Virus record (IMG/VR): IMGVR_UViG_3300042317_000390
Span: 1 to 64,000 of that record
DNA: 64,000 nt
Strand: one strand, 5' to 3'
Source: a virus
Below, in pieces: positions 17,617 to 25,956 of this stretch (position 1 is its first letter; every line of letters begins with the position of its first letter). The position numbers and the translations under genes were made by a program. Below the pieces are notes generated by a model that ran no database searches, was not told the DNA's origin, and saw nothing but the letters and a program-made list of their open reading frames with translations.

Positions 17617-18051
17617 TTATACCTTTATAAACGATCTTAACATCCAACCCCATTTTTCATGGGCAGTGATGCGATCTTGAATAAAATTTGAAATACCGAA
17701 TTTTCTATCTCTTTCGGCTAAAGCATATGCTCTATTCAAAGAAGCTAATACTCTCTCATTATCATTAGCTAATTTGGTTATCATCATTAGAGCTTCTGGA
17801 ACATTCTTTTCTTCTTGAATAGTTGTTAACTCAAGAAAACGAATCATTGAACCGGGAGCAAAAGCATCTAAAGTTCTAATACTTTCAGCAATACCATCTG
17901 CTGCGTCTGATACTTCGTTATATATCTCATCGAAGAACTTGTGATATTCAGAGAAACTGGTGCTTCTTACATTCCAATGAAAGTTCTGTGCCTTAATAGC
18001 AAAAACATAAGTGTCAGCTAAAGCAACCTTTAGAGCTTCAGTTAAATCCAT
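17617..18051 (-). CDS. dps: Dps-family ferritin (DNA protection, iron storage)
   Basis: 144 aa. The Dps signature NFHWNV is at residues 23-28, and the five ferroxidase ligands occur with the exact family spacing: His25, His37, Asp41, Asp52, Glu56 (E. coli Dps: 51, 63, 67, 78, 82). Dps dodecamers oxidise Fe(II) with peroxide and protect DNA. It has no long basic N-terminal tail, so direct DNA binding is uncertain. It sits between two giant late proteins with 0-4 base junctions, so it is expressed late and might be packaged; that is inference. Confidence 0.9.
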   Translation of the reverse strand: MDLTEALKVALADTYVFAIKAQNFHWNVRSTSFSEYHKFFDEIYNEVSDAADGIAESIRTLDAFAPGSMIRFLELTTIQEEKNVPEALMMITKLANDNERVLASLNRAYALAERDRKFGISNFIQDRITAHEKWGWMLRSFIKV

Positions 18052-20228
18052 TATTCATCGCCTCCACCAGATGATCCACTCTTTCCGGGTGGATGCTTTT
18101 CAATTTTACCAGATGCCATACGAACAGCTACCATAGGCGTAGAAACGTTTGTTCTTTTACCTGTTGTTCCTTCTGGAACTGATAACTCTTCTTTAACGCT
18201 TGATGCCTTTAACTTTGTAGAAGGTAGATACTTCTCACCCTTTACGTTTGTCTGGAACTCTTTACCACCGTATGAGAACTTACCTTTACCACCAACTTCT
18301 GAACGAGCAGCCTTGAAAGCTTGTCCACGAGAGAAGTAATCAGGACGACTTGGAGGTGTTGGTGCGTTAACTACTGGATTAGAAGCCTTTGGTGCTTCTG
18401 GTGCCTTTGGAGCTTCATACTTCTTAGGCGTTAGAACTTGTTTCTCATAATCGGAAACAGAACGACCTTGTGCCTTATATGAAATACCTTTAGCTACATC
18501 AGATTGTCTCTGGAACTCTGATTTCTTTTCGCCAGCTGGTGTTGGTTCCATTACTGTGGCAGCAGCAGTGACAGCTGGACCTGTAGCAATACGAGCAACC
18601 TTACCTAGAAGACCAGCTGCCTTACCAGCAGCGGCTGGAATCTCAACTGGAGCAGTTGGTTTAACTTTAGCCTTACCTGCGTCGCTCATACCAGAAGATA
18701 GCTTAAATCCACCGCTCTTTTCTACGCCACCAGAAGTAGCACTAACAGTAGTTGGTCTTGAAGAAGAACCGAAACTAGCCGTTGGCTTTGGAGCAGACGT
18801 TGGAGCAGAAGCAGTCTTTGGTGCTGGCTGATTAGCAGAAACACGCTGTGGAGTTAACGTCTTTGCTGTAGCAGACGTTGAACCAGAAGTCATTGATCTC
18901 ATACCGCCTGGATTGCTTGGAGAAGAAGTGCTATATCTTGTTGGACCAGTTCTTCTTAGTCCTTCGCCACCGGGAGCAGAACGTCTTGAAAGCTCAATAC
19001 GAGCGGTTCTTGAAAGTTTTGATGGACCCATAGAAGAAGCGGTTGGAGCATGAGCCGCAGTAGCAGTAGCACCAACGTCTTCTGATACCTCTTTCTTCTT
19101 CTTAGCTGCTACCATTAGACGAGCAGCACGATGAATACCTTCTTCTCTCTTATGATGCTCACCAGGCTTCTTTTCTTTTTCTCTAGTAGCTTTCATAGCT
19201 TTATTTGTATAATCTAATCTTAGCTTCTCTGAAGTCTCGTTAATTTCTGTCTCTTCGCAATTCCATTTACGTAGTGAAAGAGCCTTACGAGTTGGTCTGC
19301 CTTTTTCGTCCTTCATTGGACCTGGCATACCACCCATTCTAGCACAGAAAGACTTACGACGCTTAGCTGCTTTACTGTCTGGATCTAATTTCGATGGAGG
19401 AGTTGTTACAGCTGTTTGTAGTTTTGAGCCTGGATTTTCTCTACGATAGGACTCAACGCCCTTTTTGTTAAGACCGCCTTCTGGGTTCTTACCTTCTTTA
19501 CGCTGCCAAGCTGCGCTTTCCTTAACAACTCTCTTGATGACTTGACCGGGAGTTGATCCCTTATAAATGGCAACTAATTCATCAGATCCATCGAATCTTG
19601 ATGCTGACTTATCTGGATCGTTTGAGTGTTTTTCCATTCTTTCTTTGCCTTCTTCAAGACCAGCTTTGTTTAACTTTGTATAATAATCTGGCTTCTCGCC
19701 TAAATGAGCAAGAGCAATTCTTTTAGCATCAGCGGCATGAGTTGTGTGTTCTTTCTCTACCTTGATGCCCTGTTTAACAGCTTTGTTGATTTCTGAAACA
19801 GGCTTATCGTATTTCTTAGCTAATTGTTCAGGAGACATTACAGACTTGTTTAGTTCCTCTTCTTTAACAGGAACACAATTAGGAACGGTTCTACCATTCT
19901 TCTTTTTCATACCAATGGCTTCATAGCCCTTCCAGCATGCCTTCTTAAGGTCTTCGTCCAATTCCACTGCAAATCCTCCTGCGATAAAAGAATTTACACG
20001 ATCAAAGGCGAACTGTTCTGGTGAGTTACCAAATTCTTCAACCCAAGTCGTGTAACCACGACGATATACTTCCTCAAGAATATCGGTGGAAATACCTGAT
20101 TTTTGTGATTTTTTGTATAGAGATAGCTTAGCTTCGTTAGTGAGAACTACGGCAGACTTTGCCTCTAGCTGAGAGTCATAATCGTTGAATTTCTTTACCA
20201 TTTGGAGTTTCCCTTTAGGCTTATCCAA
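18051..20228 (-). CDS. Large multi-module late protein (DUF5661- and DUF6321-like segments)
   Basis: 725 aa. Several blocks that I know as separate small proteins or domains in T4-like phages are strung together: EEVYRRGYTTWVEEFG (about 45); WKGYEAIGMKKKNGRTVPNC (about 95); a DUF5661-like piece GIKVEKEHTTHAADAKRIA ending PDYYTKL (about 150-185); and a DUF6321-like piece AAWQRKEGKNPEGGLNKKG, then RRKSFCARMGGMPGPMKDE, LSLRKWNC (about 245-325). The rest is low complexity, ending with one FGxAFxxAR-type module (GQAFKAARSEVGGKG, EFQTNVKGEK). Late promoter TATAAATA 42 bases upstream. Probably a virion or prohead-associated scaffold-like protein; not proven. Confidence 0.75.
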   Translation of the reverse strand: MDKPKGKLQMVKKFNDYDSQLEAKSAVVLTNEAKLSLYKKSQKSGISTDILEEVYRRGYTTWVEEFGNSPEQFAFDRVNSFIAGGFAVELDEDLKKACWKGYEAIGMKKKNGRTVPNCVPVKEEELNKSVMSPEQLAKKYDKPVSEINKAVKQGIKVEKEHTTHAADAKRIALAHLGEKPDYYTKLNKAGLEEGKERMEKHSNDPDKSASRFDGSDELVAIYKGSTPGQVIKRVVKESAAWQRKEGKNPEGGLNKKGVESYRRENPGSKLQTAVTTPPSKLDPDSKAAKRRKSFCARMGGMPGPMKDEKGRPTRKALSLRKWNCEETEINETSEKLRLDYTNKAMKATREKEKKPGEHHKREEGIHRAARLMVAAKKKKEVSEDVGATATAAHAPTASSMGPSKLSRTARIELSRRSAPGGEGLRRTGPTRYSTSSPSNPGGMRSMTSGSTSATAKTLTPQRVSANQPAPKTASAPTSAPKPTASFGSSSRPTTVSATSGGVEKSGGFKLSSGMSDAGKAKVKPTAPVEIPAAAGKAAGLLGKVARIATGPAVTAAATVMEPTPAGEKKSEFQRQSDVAKGISYKAQGRSVSDYEKQVLTPKKYEAPKAPEAPKASNPVVNAPTPPSRPDYFSRGQAFKAARSEVGGKGKFSYGGKEFQTNVKGEKYLPSTKLKASSVKEELSVPEGTTGKRTNVSTPMVAVRMASGKIEKHPPGKSGSSGGGDE

Positions 20229-20269
20229 TATTTAGCAGGTCTGCCGTAGCCTTACTGCACTAACAATCT

Positions 20270-20277
20270 TATTTATA
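20270..20277 (-). promoter_or_regulatory. Late promoter TATAAATA
   Basis: Exact T4 late octamer on the minus strand, 42 bases before ATG 20228, at the head of the Dps/giant-protein operon. Confidence 0.65.
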
Positions 20278-20284
20278 AAAGATA

Positions 20285-21592
20285 TTATCTTGATACTTCT
20301 TCCCAGTCCATAGAAGCGTATATATCAGCAGCACCAGCATCAGATGCAGCAACTAATGTTAACTCATAAGGAGAGGAAGTAAGTCCATTTCTTTCCAGCT
20401 GAAACTTAAATAGTGCTTCTTTTAGAATATCAACAGGACTTGAACCCTGATTAGAACCACTGGTCCATCCGGACGCCAAAATTCTTCCACCAGCAAAACT
20501 TGTTCCTGTAAGATTATATTCAACAGCAGAATCATCTCCTGCAGTAGTCCATGTTCCGCCTGTAGTTGCACCAGAAGCTACTACTCTCCAATTATAATTA
20601 GCATTGTTGGTTATTCCTAGTATCGATAAAGCAGTAAGAATAACAATAGCATCAAGTCTATCAGGAGAAGCCTTCAATCTAATTGAGACAACTGGATAAT
20701 ATGTATTAACTGTTGTTAAATCTCTAGGAGCGCCAATAGCTGTTCCAATGGCTTGTTGTAATCCTCTTAGTTCATAACCGCCTTCTGAAATAACAGAGGT
20801 GCAAATTTGTTTTAAGATGCTTGAACCAGAAGTAGTTCCAGTATTTTTAATTTCATAACGGCATGGTAATGAAGCTGTTGTAATATAAGTTGTTGTTACC
20901 AAATTTGAATGATAGAATGTATGACAATGAATAAATTTACCATCAATAACAAACCCAAGTCTAACGCAACCAACACCAAGCCATTCAATATCCATCCATA
21001 GAATTTGAGCTTTTGTGATATCTAATGTTAGAAGAGAAGCACCAGCGCCGTCTAATTTGTCAATATTCCAATTTGCCTGAGAAACTCTTGTTTCTTGCAA
21101 ACCACCAGAGACAAAAGTTCTTTCAACAAAAGAAAGAGTTGTGCCATCTAATTCTAAATAAAAACCATTTTTGGCGCCGTAGTATCCAACACGTTGTCTT
21201 AAATTAGTTTTTGCTGTATTAAAAGCAAAAGTGTTCATAATCTGAAGGGATTTACCAGGCTGATAAGAAAATACTTTAGTTGTTTCACGAACAACTTCTG
21301 CGTTTGTTGCCGTAGATACGTTTAGATTAACAAGACCTTCATTAGTAGAAAAGGCATAAGTTCCACCAGCGGTATTAGAAGTGGACCATAGATTGTTATC
21401 ACGGTAACGATGAGAGGAATCAAAAAGAGTTAGTGGACTTGAAACTCTGGCTCTACCAAAAGCATCAACGGCTGTTCCTGTAGGATTTGCTGGTCCAACT
21501 TGATTACCAAACTGATCGGCAAGCATAACAACTTCGAAAATAGTTTTACCATCTGGTAAGTATTGATGCGTATCTTTACGAAACTGTGCCAT
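20285..21592 (-). CDS. Virion structural protein (tail or neck fibre-like)
   Basis: 435 aa. The block FGRARVSSPLTLFDSSHRYRD is the hallmark of a virion protein widely shared by marine and freshwater T4-like phages; the rest is beta-rich and ends in a jelly-roll-like acidic C terminus. Coupled to the upstream small gene (shared stop/start region). Exact place in the virion unknown. Confidence 0.75.
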   Translation of the reverse strand: MAQFRKDTHQYLPDGKTIFEVVMLADQFGNQVGPANPTGTAVDAFGRARVSSPLTLFDSSHRYRDNNLWSTSNTAGGTYAFSTNEGLVNLNVSTATNAEVVRETTKVFSYQPGKSLQIMNTFAFNTAKTNLRQRVGYYGAKNGFYLELDGTTLSFVERTFVSGGLQETRVSQANWNIDKLDGAGASLLTLDITKAQILWMDIEWLGVGCVRLGFVIDGKFIHCHTFYHSNLVTTTYITTASLPCRYEIKNTGTTSGSSILKQICTSVISEGGYELRGLQQAIGTAIGAPRDLTTVNTYYPVVSIRLKASPDRLDAIVILTALSILGITNNANYNWRVVASGATTGGTWTTAGDDSAVEYNLTGTSFAGGRILASGWTSGSNQGSSPVDILKEALFKFQLERNGLTSSPYELTLVAASDAGAADIYASMDWEEVSR

Positions 21593-21852
21593 TATTTCTT
21601 ACCTTTGGTTTTCTTATTGTTCATATCAGTAGGATTGTGAGCTTTGATGCCAATATCGTCTCTATCATGATGATGGAAATCTTTCATCACCTTTAACATA
21701 GCGCCATTGACTTTATCGGAAGCAAGTTGATTGGTCGTGACATATTGACTTACACCATCAACTGGGGCAGAAGGATCTCCTGTAACATAACCAAGACCTC
21801 TTACATCACCGGAAATTGTTTCTTCTTTGAAAAAATCTTTAAAAGAAAGCAT
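21592..21852 (-). CDS. Small late protein with capsid-targeting-like N terminus
   Basis: 86 aa starting MLSFKDFFKEE, similar in layout to the MKTYQEFIAE capsid-targeting sequence of T4 internal proteins, which the prohead protease removes after Glu. The body is hydrophilic and ends KKTKGKK. Late promoter CTAAATAA 30 bases upstream. Packaging into the head is an inference from the N terminus. Confidence 0.6.
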   Translation of the reverse strand: MLSFKDFFKEETISGDVRGLGYVTGDPSAPVDGVSQYVTTNQLASDKVNGAMLKVMKDFHHHDRDDIGIKAHNPTDMNNKKTKGKK

Positions 21853-21881
21853 ATTGATCCTCTGAAACTCTACAATTTGTA

Positions 21882-21889
21882 TTATTTAG
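21882..21889 (-). promoter_or_regulatory. Late-type promoter CTAAATAA
   Basis: On the minus strand in the context CCTAAATAATACA; the same extended sequence precedes the small membrane gene at 35520. 30 bases before ATG 21852. Confidence 0.55.
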
Positions 21890-21890
21890 G

Positions 21891-21923
21891 AAAAGAAAAA
21901 GGGCAAGCCTTTCGACTTGCCCC
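21891..21923 (-). terminator. Rho-independent terminator
   Basis: On the minus strand GGGCAAG, 8-base loop, CTTGCCC, then TTTTTCTTTT. It ends the transcript of the candidate small RNA and the genes upstream, just before the next late promoter. Confidence 0.85.
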
Positions 21924-22038
21924 GATGAATTTCTAACAAAAATACGGTCGGGTGGAACCCCACCATTTACTCCCGACTATTCCGTGGCCCTTTCTTTATT
22001 AGGCTCGTGCCGCTTCCACTACTGTGGACTACATATTT
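21895..22038 (-). ncRNA. Candidate structured small RNA
   Basis: About 140 bases without a gene, bounded by a late promoter motif (CTAAATAA, 22048-22055) and a strong terminator. Visible helices on the minus strand: GTCCAC-AGTA-GTGGA near the 5' end; GGC-ACGA-GCC; a nested stem ACGG/CCGT enclosing TCGGG/CCCGA and GGTGG-GGTT-CCACC; and the terminator. It does not fold as a tRNA. An alternative is a structured 3' UTR of the gene ending at 22029. Confidence 0.45.
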
Positions 22039-22220
22039 TTGCTACTCTTATTTAGTATAAAGGAAGGCGTGAATCCTGCAAAACCACCGCCTAAATTAAG
22101 AAATTTCATATATTTTTTAGCATCTTCTTGTTTTTTAAAGGTATTGATGTGATACCCTGTTGCCTTTTCTTCAACGCAATAAGCCTCACCGACCTTTACG
22201 ACTTTATAATCAAGCGCCAT
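22029..22220 (-). CDS. Small hypothetical protein
   Basis: 63 aa. The N-terminal beta hairpin and helix (YKVVKVGEAYCVEEKATGYHI, KKQEDAKKYMKFLN) is a pattern common in small phage proteins. Overlaps the Bfd-like gene by 11 bases. Function unknown. Confidence 0.55.
   Translation of the reverse strand: MALDYKVVKVGEAYCVEEKATGYHINTFKKQEDAKKYMKFLNLGGGFAGFTPSFILNKSSKNM
22048..22055 (-). promoter_or_regulatory. Late-type promoter CTAAATAA
   Basis: On the minus strand inside the end of the 22029 gene, placed to start RNA at about 22036-22040, the 5' end of the candidate small RNA. Confidence 0.45.
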
Positions 22221-22395
22221 CCATAACCTCCTTCATAACTCTACGGATCTCTTCAACCAACACCTTACTACACACAGCACAATCTGGTTGCCAATTCATC
22301 ATATTCAAAACCAGTCTTTCGTTTGGTTCATGAACAAATTGAATAGCATCCCTAATTTTTTCAGTGGTTATTTCGTTACAAGAACATACGATCAA
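22210..22395 (-). CDS. Bfd-like [2Fe-2S] protein
   Basis: 61 aa. Cys4, Cys6, Cys39 and Cys42 give the CxC-x32-CxxC arrangement of bacterioferritin-associated ferredoxin and related BFD domains, with the typical ITTEKIRDAI helix after the first pair. Bfd donates electrons to release iron from bacterioferritin. Start is TTG 22395, forming TTGA with the stop of the HNH gene upstream; a shorter start would lose the first two cysteines. With Dps in the same window it suggests phage-encoded iron handling. Confidence 0.75.
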   Translation of the reverse strand: MIVCSCNEITTEKIRDAIQFVHEPNERLVLNMMNWQPDCAVCSKVLVEEIRRVMKEVMDGA

Positions 22396-22952
22396 CTTTG
22401 TTTCCTCTCTTTACATTTATCAAAATGATATCTATACATACTATTGCTTTTTCCAACCTTTCCGCAGTGAGGACATTTATGTATTTTTTGAGTATGATGA
22501 TTGCCTTCTTTTATTAATTTTAAATGAGCGTTTCTTTGCACATTCCCGCCAATTAAAGGATGTAATCCATTTTCTATCATTTTTCTGTTATGTTCAGAGC
22601 CTCTTTCTCCAGAAAAATGATGTTTTCCATTTTTAGATGCTATTTTCATAGGATTACTGTTTCCTATGAAATGATGCTTACCAGACTTTATCCTATCGGC
22701 TTGAACTTTTTTAGATAGTTCTGATAATTGTTCTGAAGACATTTTCATCTTTCTAGACAGCAACCAACAAGCACCCCAATCTCCTTGAGAATGATGTATA
22801 TTGTAATGTTCTTGAATAGAAAGAGCAATTAAATTTGAAGGGTCGTTGTTTTTATCATTTCCATCAATATGGTGAATATCATAAGTTCTACCGTCCTCAT
22901 CTTTAGGAATAGGACCATAATATTGTTCGTAAATACGACGATAAATACGCAT
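22392..22952 (-). CDS. Free-standing HNH endonuclease
   Basis: 186 aa. HNH core DIHHIDGNDKNNDPSNL plus YNIHHSQGDWGACW, then repeats of the GKHHF/GNHH type and a C-terminal zinc-finger-like CPHCGKVGKS...H...C. Paralogue of the gene at 4471 with the same N terminus (RIYRRIYEQYYGPIP). Late promoter TATAAATA about 60 bases upstream. Placed between the small membrane genes and the Bfd-like gene; likely a selfish homing gene. Confidence 0.85.
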   Translation of the reverse strand: MRIYRRIYEQYYGPIPKDEDGRTYDIHHIDGNDKNNDPSNLIALSIQEHYNIHHSQGDWGACWLLSRKMKMSSEQLSELSKKVQADRIKSGKHHFIGNSNPMKIASKNGKHHFSGERGSEHNRKMIENGLHPLIGGNVQRNAHLKLIKEGNHHTQKIHKCPHCGKVGKSNSMYRYHFDKCKERKQS

Positions 22953-23011
22953 AGCTGTGTCTCCCGTTAGAGCATAGAGTCCTTAGAGCGCCAACTCGTG
23001 AAGGACACATC

Positions 23012-23019
23012 TATTTATA
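23012..23019 (-). promoter_or_regulatory. Late promoter TATAAATA
   Basis: Exact late octamer on the minus strand, about 60 bases before the HNH start at 22952, just past the end of the small membrane gene 23023. Confidence 0.6.
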
Positions 23020-23022
23020 TAA

Positions 23023-23127
23023 TTATGGGTTCCCCAAATATTGCATTAGAGTTTTAAGAAATACATATAGTGCGTTTGCGATTACTGCTGCTTTAAAAGC
23101 TGCCCAACCTAGTGGGTTTAATTTCAT
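23023..23127 (-). CDS. Tiny membrane protein
   Basis: 34 aa with one hydrophobic helix (WAAFKAAVIANALYVFLKTL). ATGA overlap with the upstream tiny gene. Function unknown. Confidence 0.5.
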   Translation of the reverse strand: MKLNPLGWAAFKAAVIANALYVFLKTLMQYLGNP

Positions 23128-23219
23128 TGCACAAATAACGGAACGAAGTGCGCAAGGATAACCCGGAATAAACTAGCAAATAATATAGCAGGAACGATTA
23201 CTCTAGCCCATTCAGGCAT
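23124..23219 (-). CDS. Tiny membrane protein
   Basis: 31 aa, almost entirely one hydrophobic helix (VIVPAILFASLFRVILAHFV). Starts 2 bases after the helicase stop; coupled to the next gene. Confidence 0.5.
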   Translation of the reverse strand: MPEWARVIVPAILFASLFRVILAHFVPLFVQ

Positions 23220-23221
23220 AG

Positions 23222-24616
23222 TTACTTGAATCCTTCAAACTTAGGTTTAGGTTTGCGCCGCTCTGTTTCTTCTTCCATAAACTTACCTTTGTCCATTACT
23301 GGACGATCATCTGTAATACCATCTTGAGCTGATTGCTCAACGTCGTATAATCGCATCTTGCTGCGATCCACCCCAAGGACGAACCTGCGATTAGACCCAG
23401 GATCAGAGTAACGGTTCTTGAGCTGTTTAACCATGATCTGACCGAGACTTTCAAGTTCTTCGGAACTGATGAGTGCAAACATAAAATCAGCTGTGGCTGG
23501 GAGTCCAAAGGATTCCGATGTATCCTCCAGTCCCACGTCGCTGTTCGAATATCCGCTTCGAGTTGTTTGAGTTGCAGTGACGATAGGGACGTTGTACTCA
23601 ACTGCCAACCCTCGAAGCTCTTCTGCGATTGCTTTGACAAGGGTATAAGAATTGACGTTGGCTCCATTTTTAATCCTCGAAGATAGGCAGATGTTCAAAT
23701 AATCAATATAGATAATATCAGGTTCAAAGTTCTTCTTAATTCTTAGTTCATTAAGAAGATGACGAAAGTTAGCAGAACCAGCGCAAGCTGTTGGATATTC
23801 TTTAATAATCAGCTTACCAGTAATCTTTTCCTTTAACTTATTAATCTTAGTATCATAAGTTTGTTTAGGAATAGATTCTAACTGATCAACAGTAATATCT
23901 AACAAGTTAGAGTCAATACGTTCTGCTATCCTTTCCTCCGCCATTTCTAGCGTGATATACAGTACGTTAAGCCCTCTTGAGATATTTGCTGCTGCGCAGT
24001 GGCACATGAATAGGGATTTACCAACGCCTGTCCCTGCCAAGGCAACGTTGAGCGTTTTGTTCGGTAATCCACCATTTGTAATTGTGTTGAAGTAGTCAAG
24101 ATCGAAAGGAACTCTTTTCTCTTTACGATGGTAGAACTCGTATCTCTCATCACTGTCAACCAGAAAATCATGACCAATGTGGGTATCAAAAGAGACACCA
24201 AGAGCGTCAGTGAGGATTGTCGGTATATTTCCTTTGGAGATTGATCCATCTTTTTCATCCATTATTTTGATTGACTTCATGATCGCAAGATAAAGTGCTT
24301 TATCCTGACAGAACTTCTCTGTCTGATCCAAGAGCCAATCTAGTTGAGTGTTAGAATCAGCTTCAAGACCAGCAATAACTTCCTTGCTATCCTTAAAAGT
24401 CTGATCGTTTAGTCCTTCTTTATTAGACAGGTCTATTGCTAACGCTTCTATAGAAGGGAAAGAGTTATACTTTTTTACATAGTCATCAATAATATCAAAA
24501 ACTACACGTTCTGAATAATCCTGAAAGTAATCGTTCTTGATAAAAGGTATAACCTTTCTGTTGTATTTATCGTTGAATAATAAATTAGAAAGTATAACTC
24601 TCTCAATGTTCATCAA
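23222..24616 (-). CDS. T4 gp41-like replicative DNA helicase
   Basis: 464 aa, DnaB/RecA-type hexameric helicase. Walker A AGTGVGKS at residues 194-201, Walker B IIYIDY at 301-306, and the downstream ATQTTRSG sensor block. The N-terminal 150 residues form the primase-interaction domain. ATG 24616 or 24613 are both possible; the junction with uvsX overlaps. Confidence 0.93.
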   Translation of the reverse strand: MMNIERVILSNLLFNDKYNRKVIPFIKNDYFQDYSERVVFDIIDDYVKKYNSFPSIEALAIDLSNKEGLNDQTFKDSKEVIAGLEADSNTQLDWLLDQTEKFCQDKALYLAIMKSIKIMDEKDGSISKGNIPTILTDALGVSFDTHIGHDFLVDSDERYEFYHRKEKRVPFDLDYFNTITNGGLPNKTLNVALAGTGVGKSLFMCHCAAANISRGLNVLYITLEMAEERIAERIDSNLLDITVDQLESIPKQTYDTKINKLKEKITGKLIIKEYPTACAGSANFRHLLNELRIKKNFEPDIIYIDYLNICLSSRIKNGANVNSYTLVKAIAEELRGLAVEYNVPIVTATQTTRSGYSNSDVGLEDTSESFGLPATADFMFALISSEELESLGQIMVKQLKNRYSDPGSNRRFVLGVDRSKMRLYDVEQSAQDGITDDRPVMDKGKFMEEETERRKPKPKFEGFK

Positions 24617-25668
24617 ACCTCCGTATTGTCTTCTTCGTCGTAAACCAAAGAGCCTTCAGTGTCAAGTGAGTATCTACGTTTAATATAGGAAGCAAAATCT
24701 GTTTCCTTGAAAATACTCATCCAAAATTCTTTAGAGTCCACGATATCACCCGCTCTGAAGTTCTTTCCATCCACTTCCCCAGTTGTTCTATCCACTTTGG
24801 CGTACCACCCAACTTTCGGCTTAGCCACATAACCACCTTCGAGGGCAATATCGAGCAGACCGCTCCAACGATTAATACCACCCTCATAACTAACGGTAAT
24901 CGGTATCTTAGATTTTTCACGAACGTAACGGGATTTCTCAACATTAATGACAAAATGGTAGCCTTGAATCTCAGTGCCATCTTTTTCCTGCTGCCGTCCT
25001 AGAATCCAAATGTTATCCGCACCGTAGTAAGCGCCAGTCCCGCCACCAACAATATCTTTAGGGAACATACCAATTTCTTTGTAAGTATGATTGACTGCCA
25101 CAAGGGGAATATCCTTTAACGTCAGATGTGGGGTAATCATTCTGAATAGCGATTTAAGCTGCTTAGCACGAGACATATCAGCAACTGACTTCTCGTTTAG
25201 AGCATCTTCAACCTCTTTCTTAGACGCTAAATTGCCGATAGAGTCAACTATAATCAGGACGTTTTCATCACGAGTTATCTCTTTTAGTTGCTTCATCAGA
25301 TCAAACTTAAGTTCTTCAACGTCTGTGATAGGCGTATGAACAACTGAATCAAGAGGGATCTTGAACTTCGTAAAATAACTCTGTGGTGTACCAAACTCCG
25401 AATCATAGAATAGAATTACACCATCTGGATACTTCTTAAGATAGGCAGATGCTAATAGTAAAGCAAATCCTGTCTTAAAGTGCTTTGATGGACCAGCCAA
25501 CATAGTTAGACCGGGAGTAATACCACCATCGATTGTTCCTGATAACGCTACATTAATCATAGGAACGGTAGTAGGAATCATATCCTTCTTCGTGTAAATC
25601 TTCGAATCAGTCAACGTTGACGTATAATCAATCGTTGAGTTTTTAATCAACTTATCCTTTAACGACAT
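24613..25668 (-). CDS. uvsX: UvsX recombinase (RecA-like)
   Basis: 351 aa from ATG 25668 behind GGAGAAG. Walker A GPSKHFKT at about 59-66 (T4 UvsX: GPSKSFKS) and Walker B VLIIVD at about 137-142. UvsX coats ssDNA and drives strand exchange and recombination-dependent replication. Order helicase-uvsX-small gene-polymerase is a conserved T4-like cluster. Confidence 0.94.
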   Translation of the reverse strand: MSLKDKLIKNSTIDYTSTLTDSKIYTKKDMIPTTVPMINVALSGTIDGGITPGLTMLAGPSKHFKTGFALLLASAYLKKYPDGVILFYDSEFGTPQSYFTKFKIPLDSVVHTPITDVEELKFDLMKQLKEITRDENVLIIVDSIGNLASKKEVEDALNEKSVADMSRAKQLKSLFRMITPHLTLKDIPLVAVNHTYKEIGMFPKDIVGGGTGAYYGADNIWILGRQQEKDGTEIQGYHFVINVEKSRYVREKSKIPITVSYEGGINRWSGLLDIALEGGYVAKPKVGWYAKVDRTTGEVDGKNFRAGDIVDSKEFWMSIFKETDFASYIKRRYSLDTEGSLVYDEEDNTEV

Positions 25669-25680
25669 ATACTTCTCCAC

Positions 25681-25947
25681 TTAGCTCTTAATGTAAGCAT
25701 CCATCTTCTTAATGAAAGCATCGATCTGTTTAGTTCTATCAGCACCAGCCCATTTAATAATATCCTTATCAGGATTCTTCTTTAGCTGTAGTAATAGAGG
25801 CATAATCATTTTACGTAGACCATCTAGCTTGACCTGAACAGATCCTAGCTGATCTTGTAACTCTAGTTCTCCCGACTTTAGTTCATCTTCCGATGTAAAA
25901 CCAAAATCAAAATCTATATTGAAATCATCTTCTGGCGTATCAGACAT
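25681..25947 (-). CDS. Conserved hypothetical protein between uvsX and polymerase
   Basis: 88 aa: acidic N terminus (EDDFNIDFDFGFTSEDEL) then a helical body. A gene of this type sits at the same place in many T4-like phages; function unknown. Confidence 0.7.
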   Translation of the reverse strand: MSDTPEDDFNIDFDFGFTSEDELKSGELELQDQLGSVQVKLDGLRKMIMPLLLQLKKNPDKDIIKWAGADRTKQIDAFIKKMDAYIKS

Positions 25948-25956
25948 TTAATTCTC

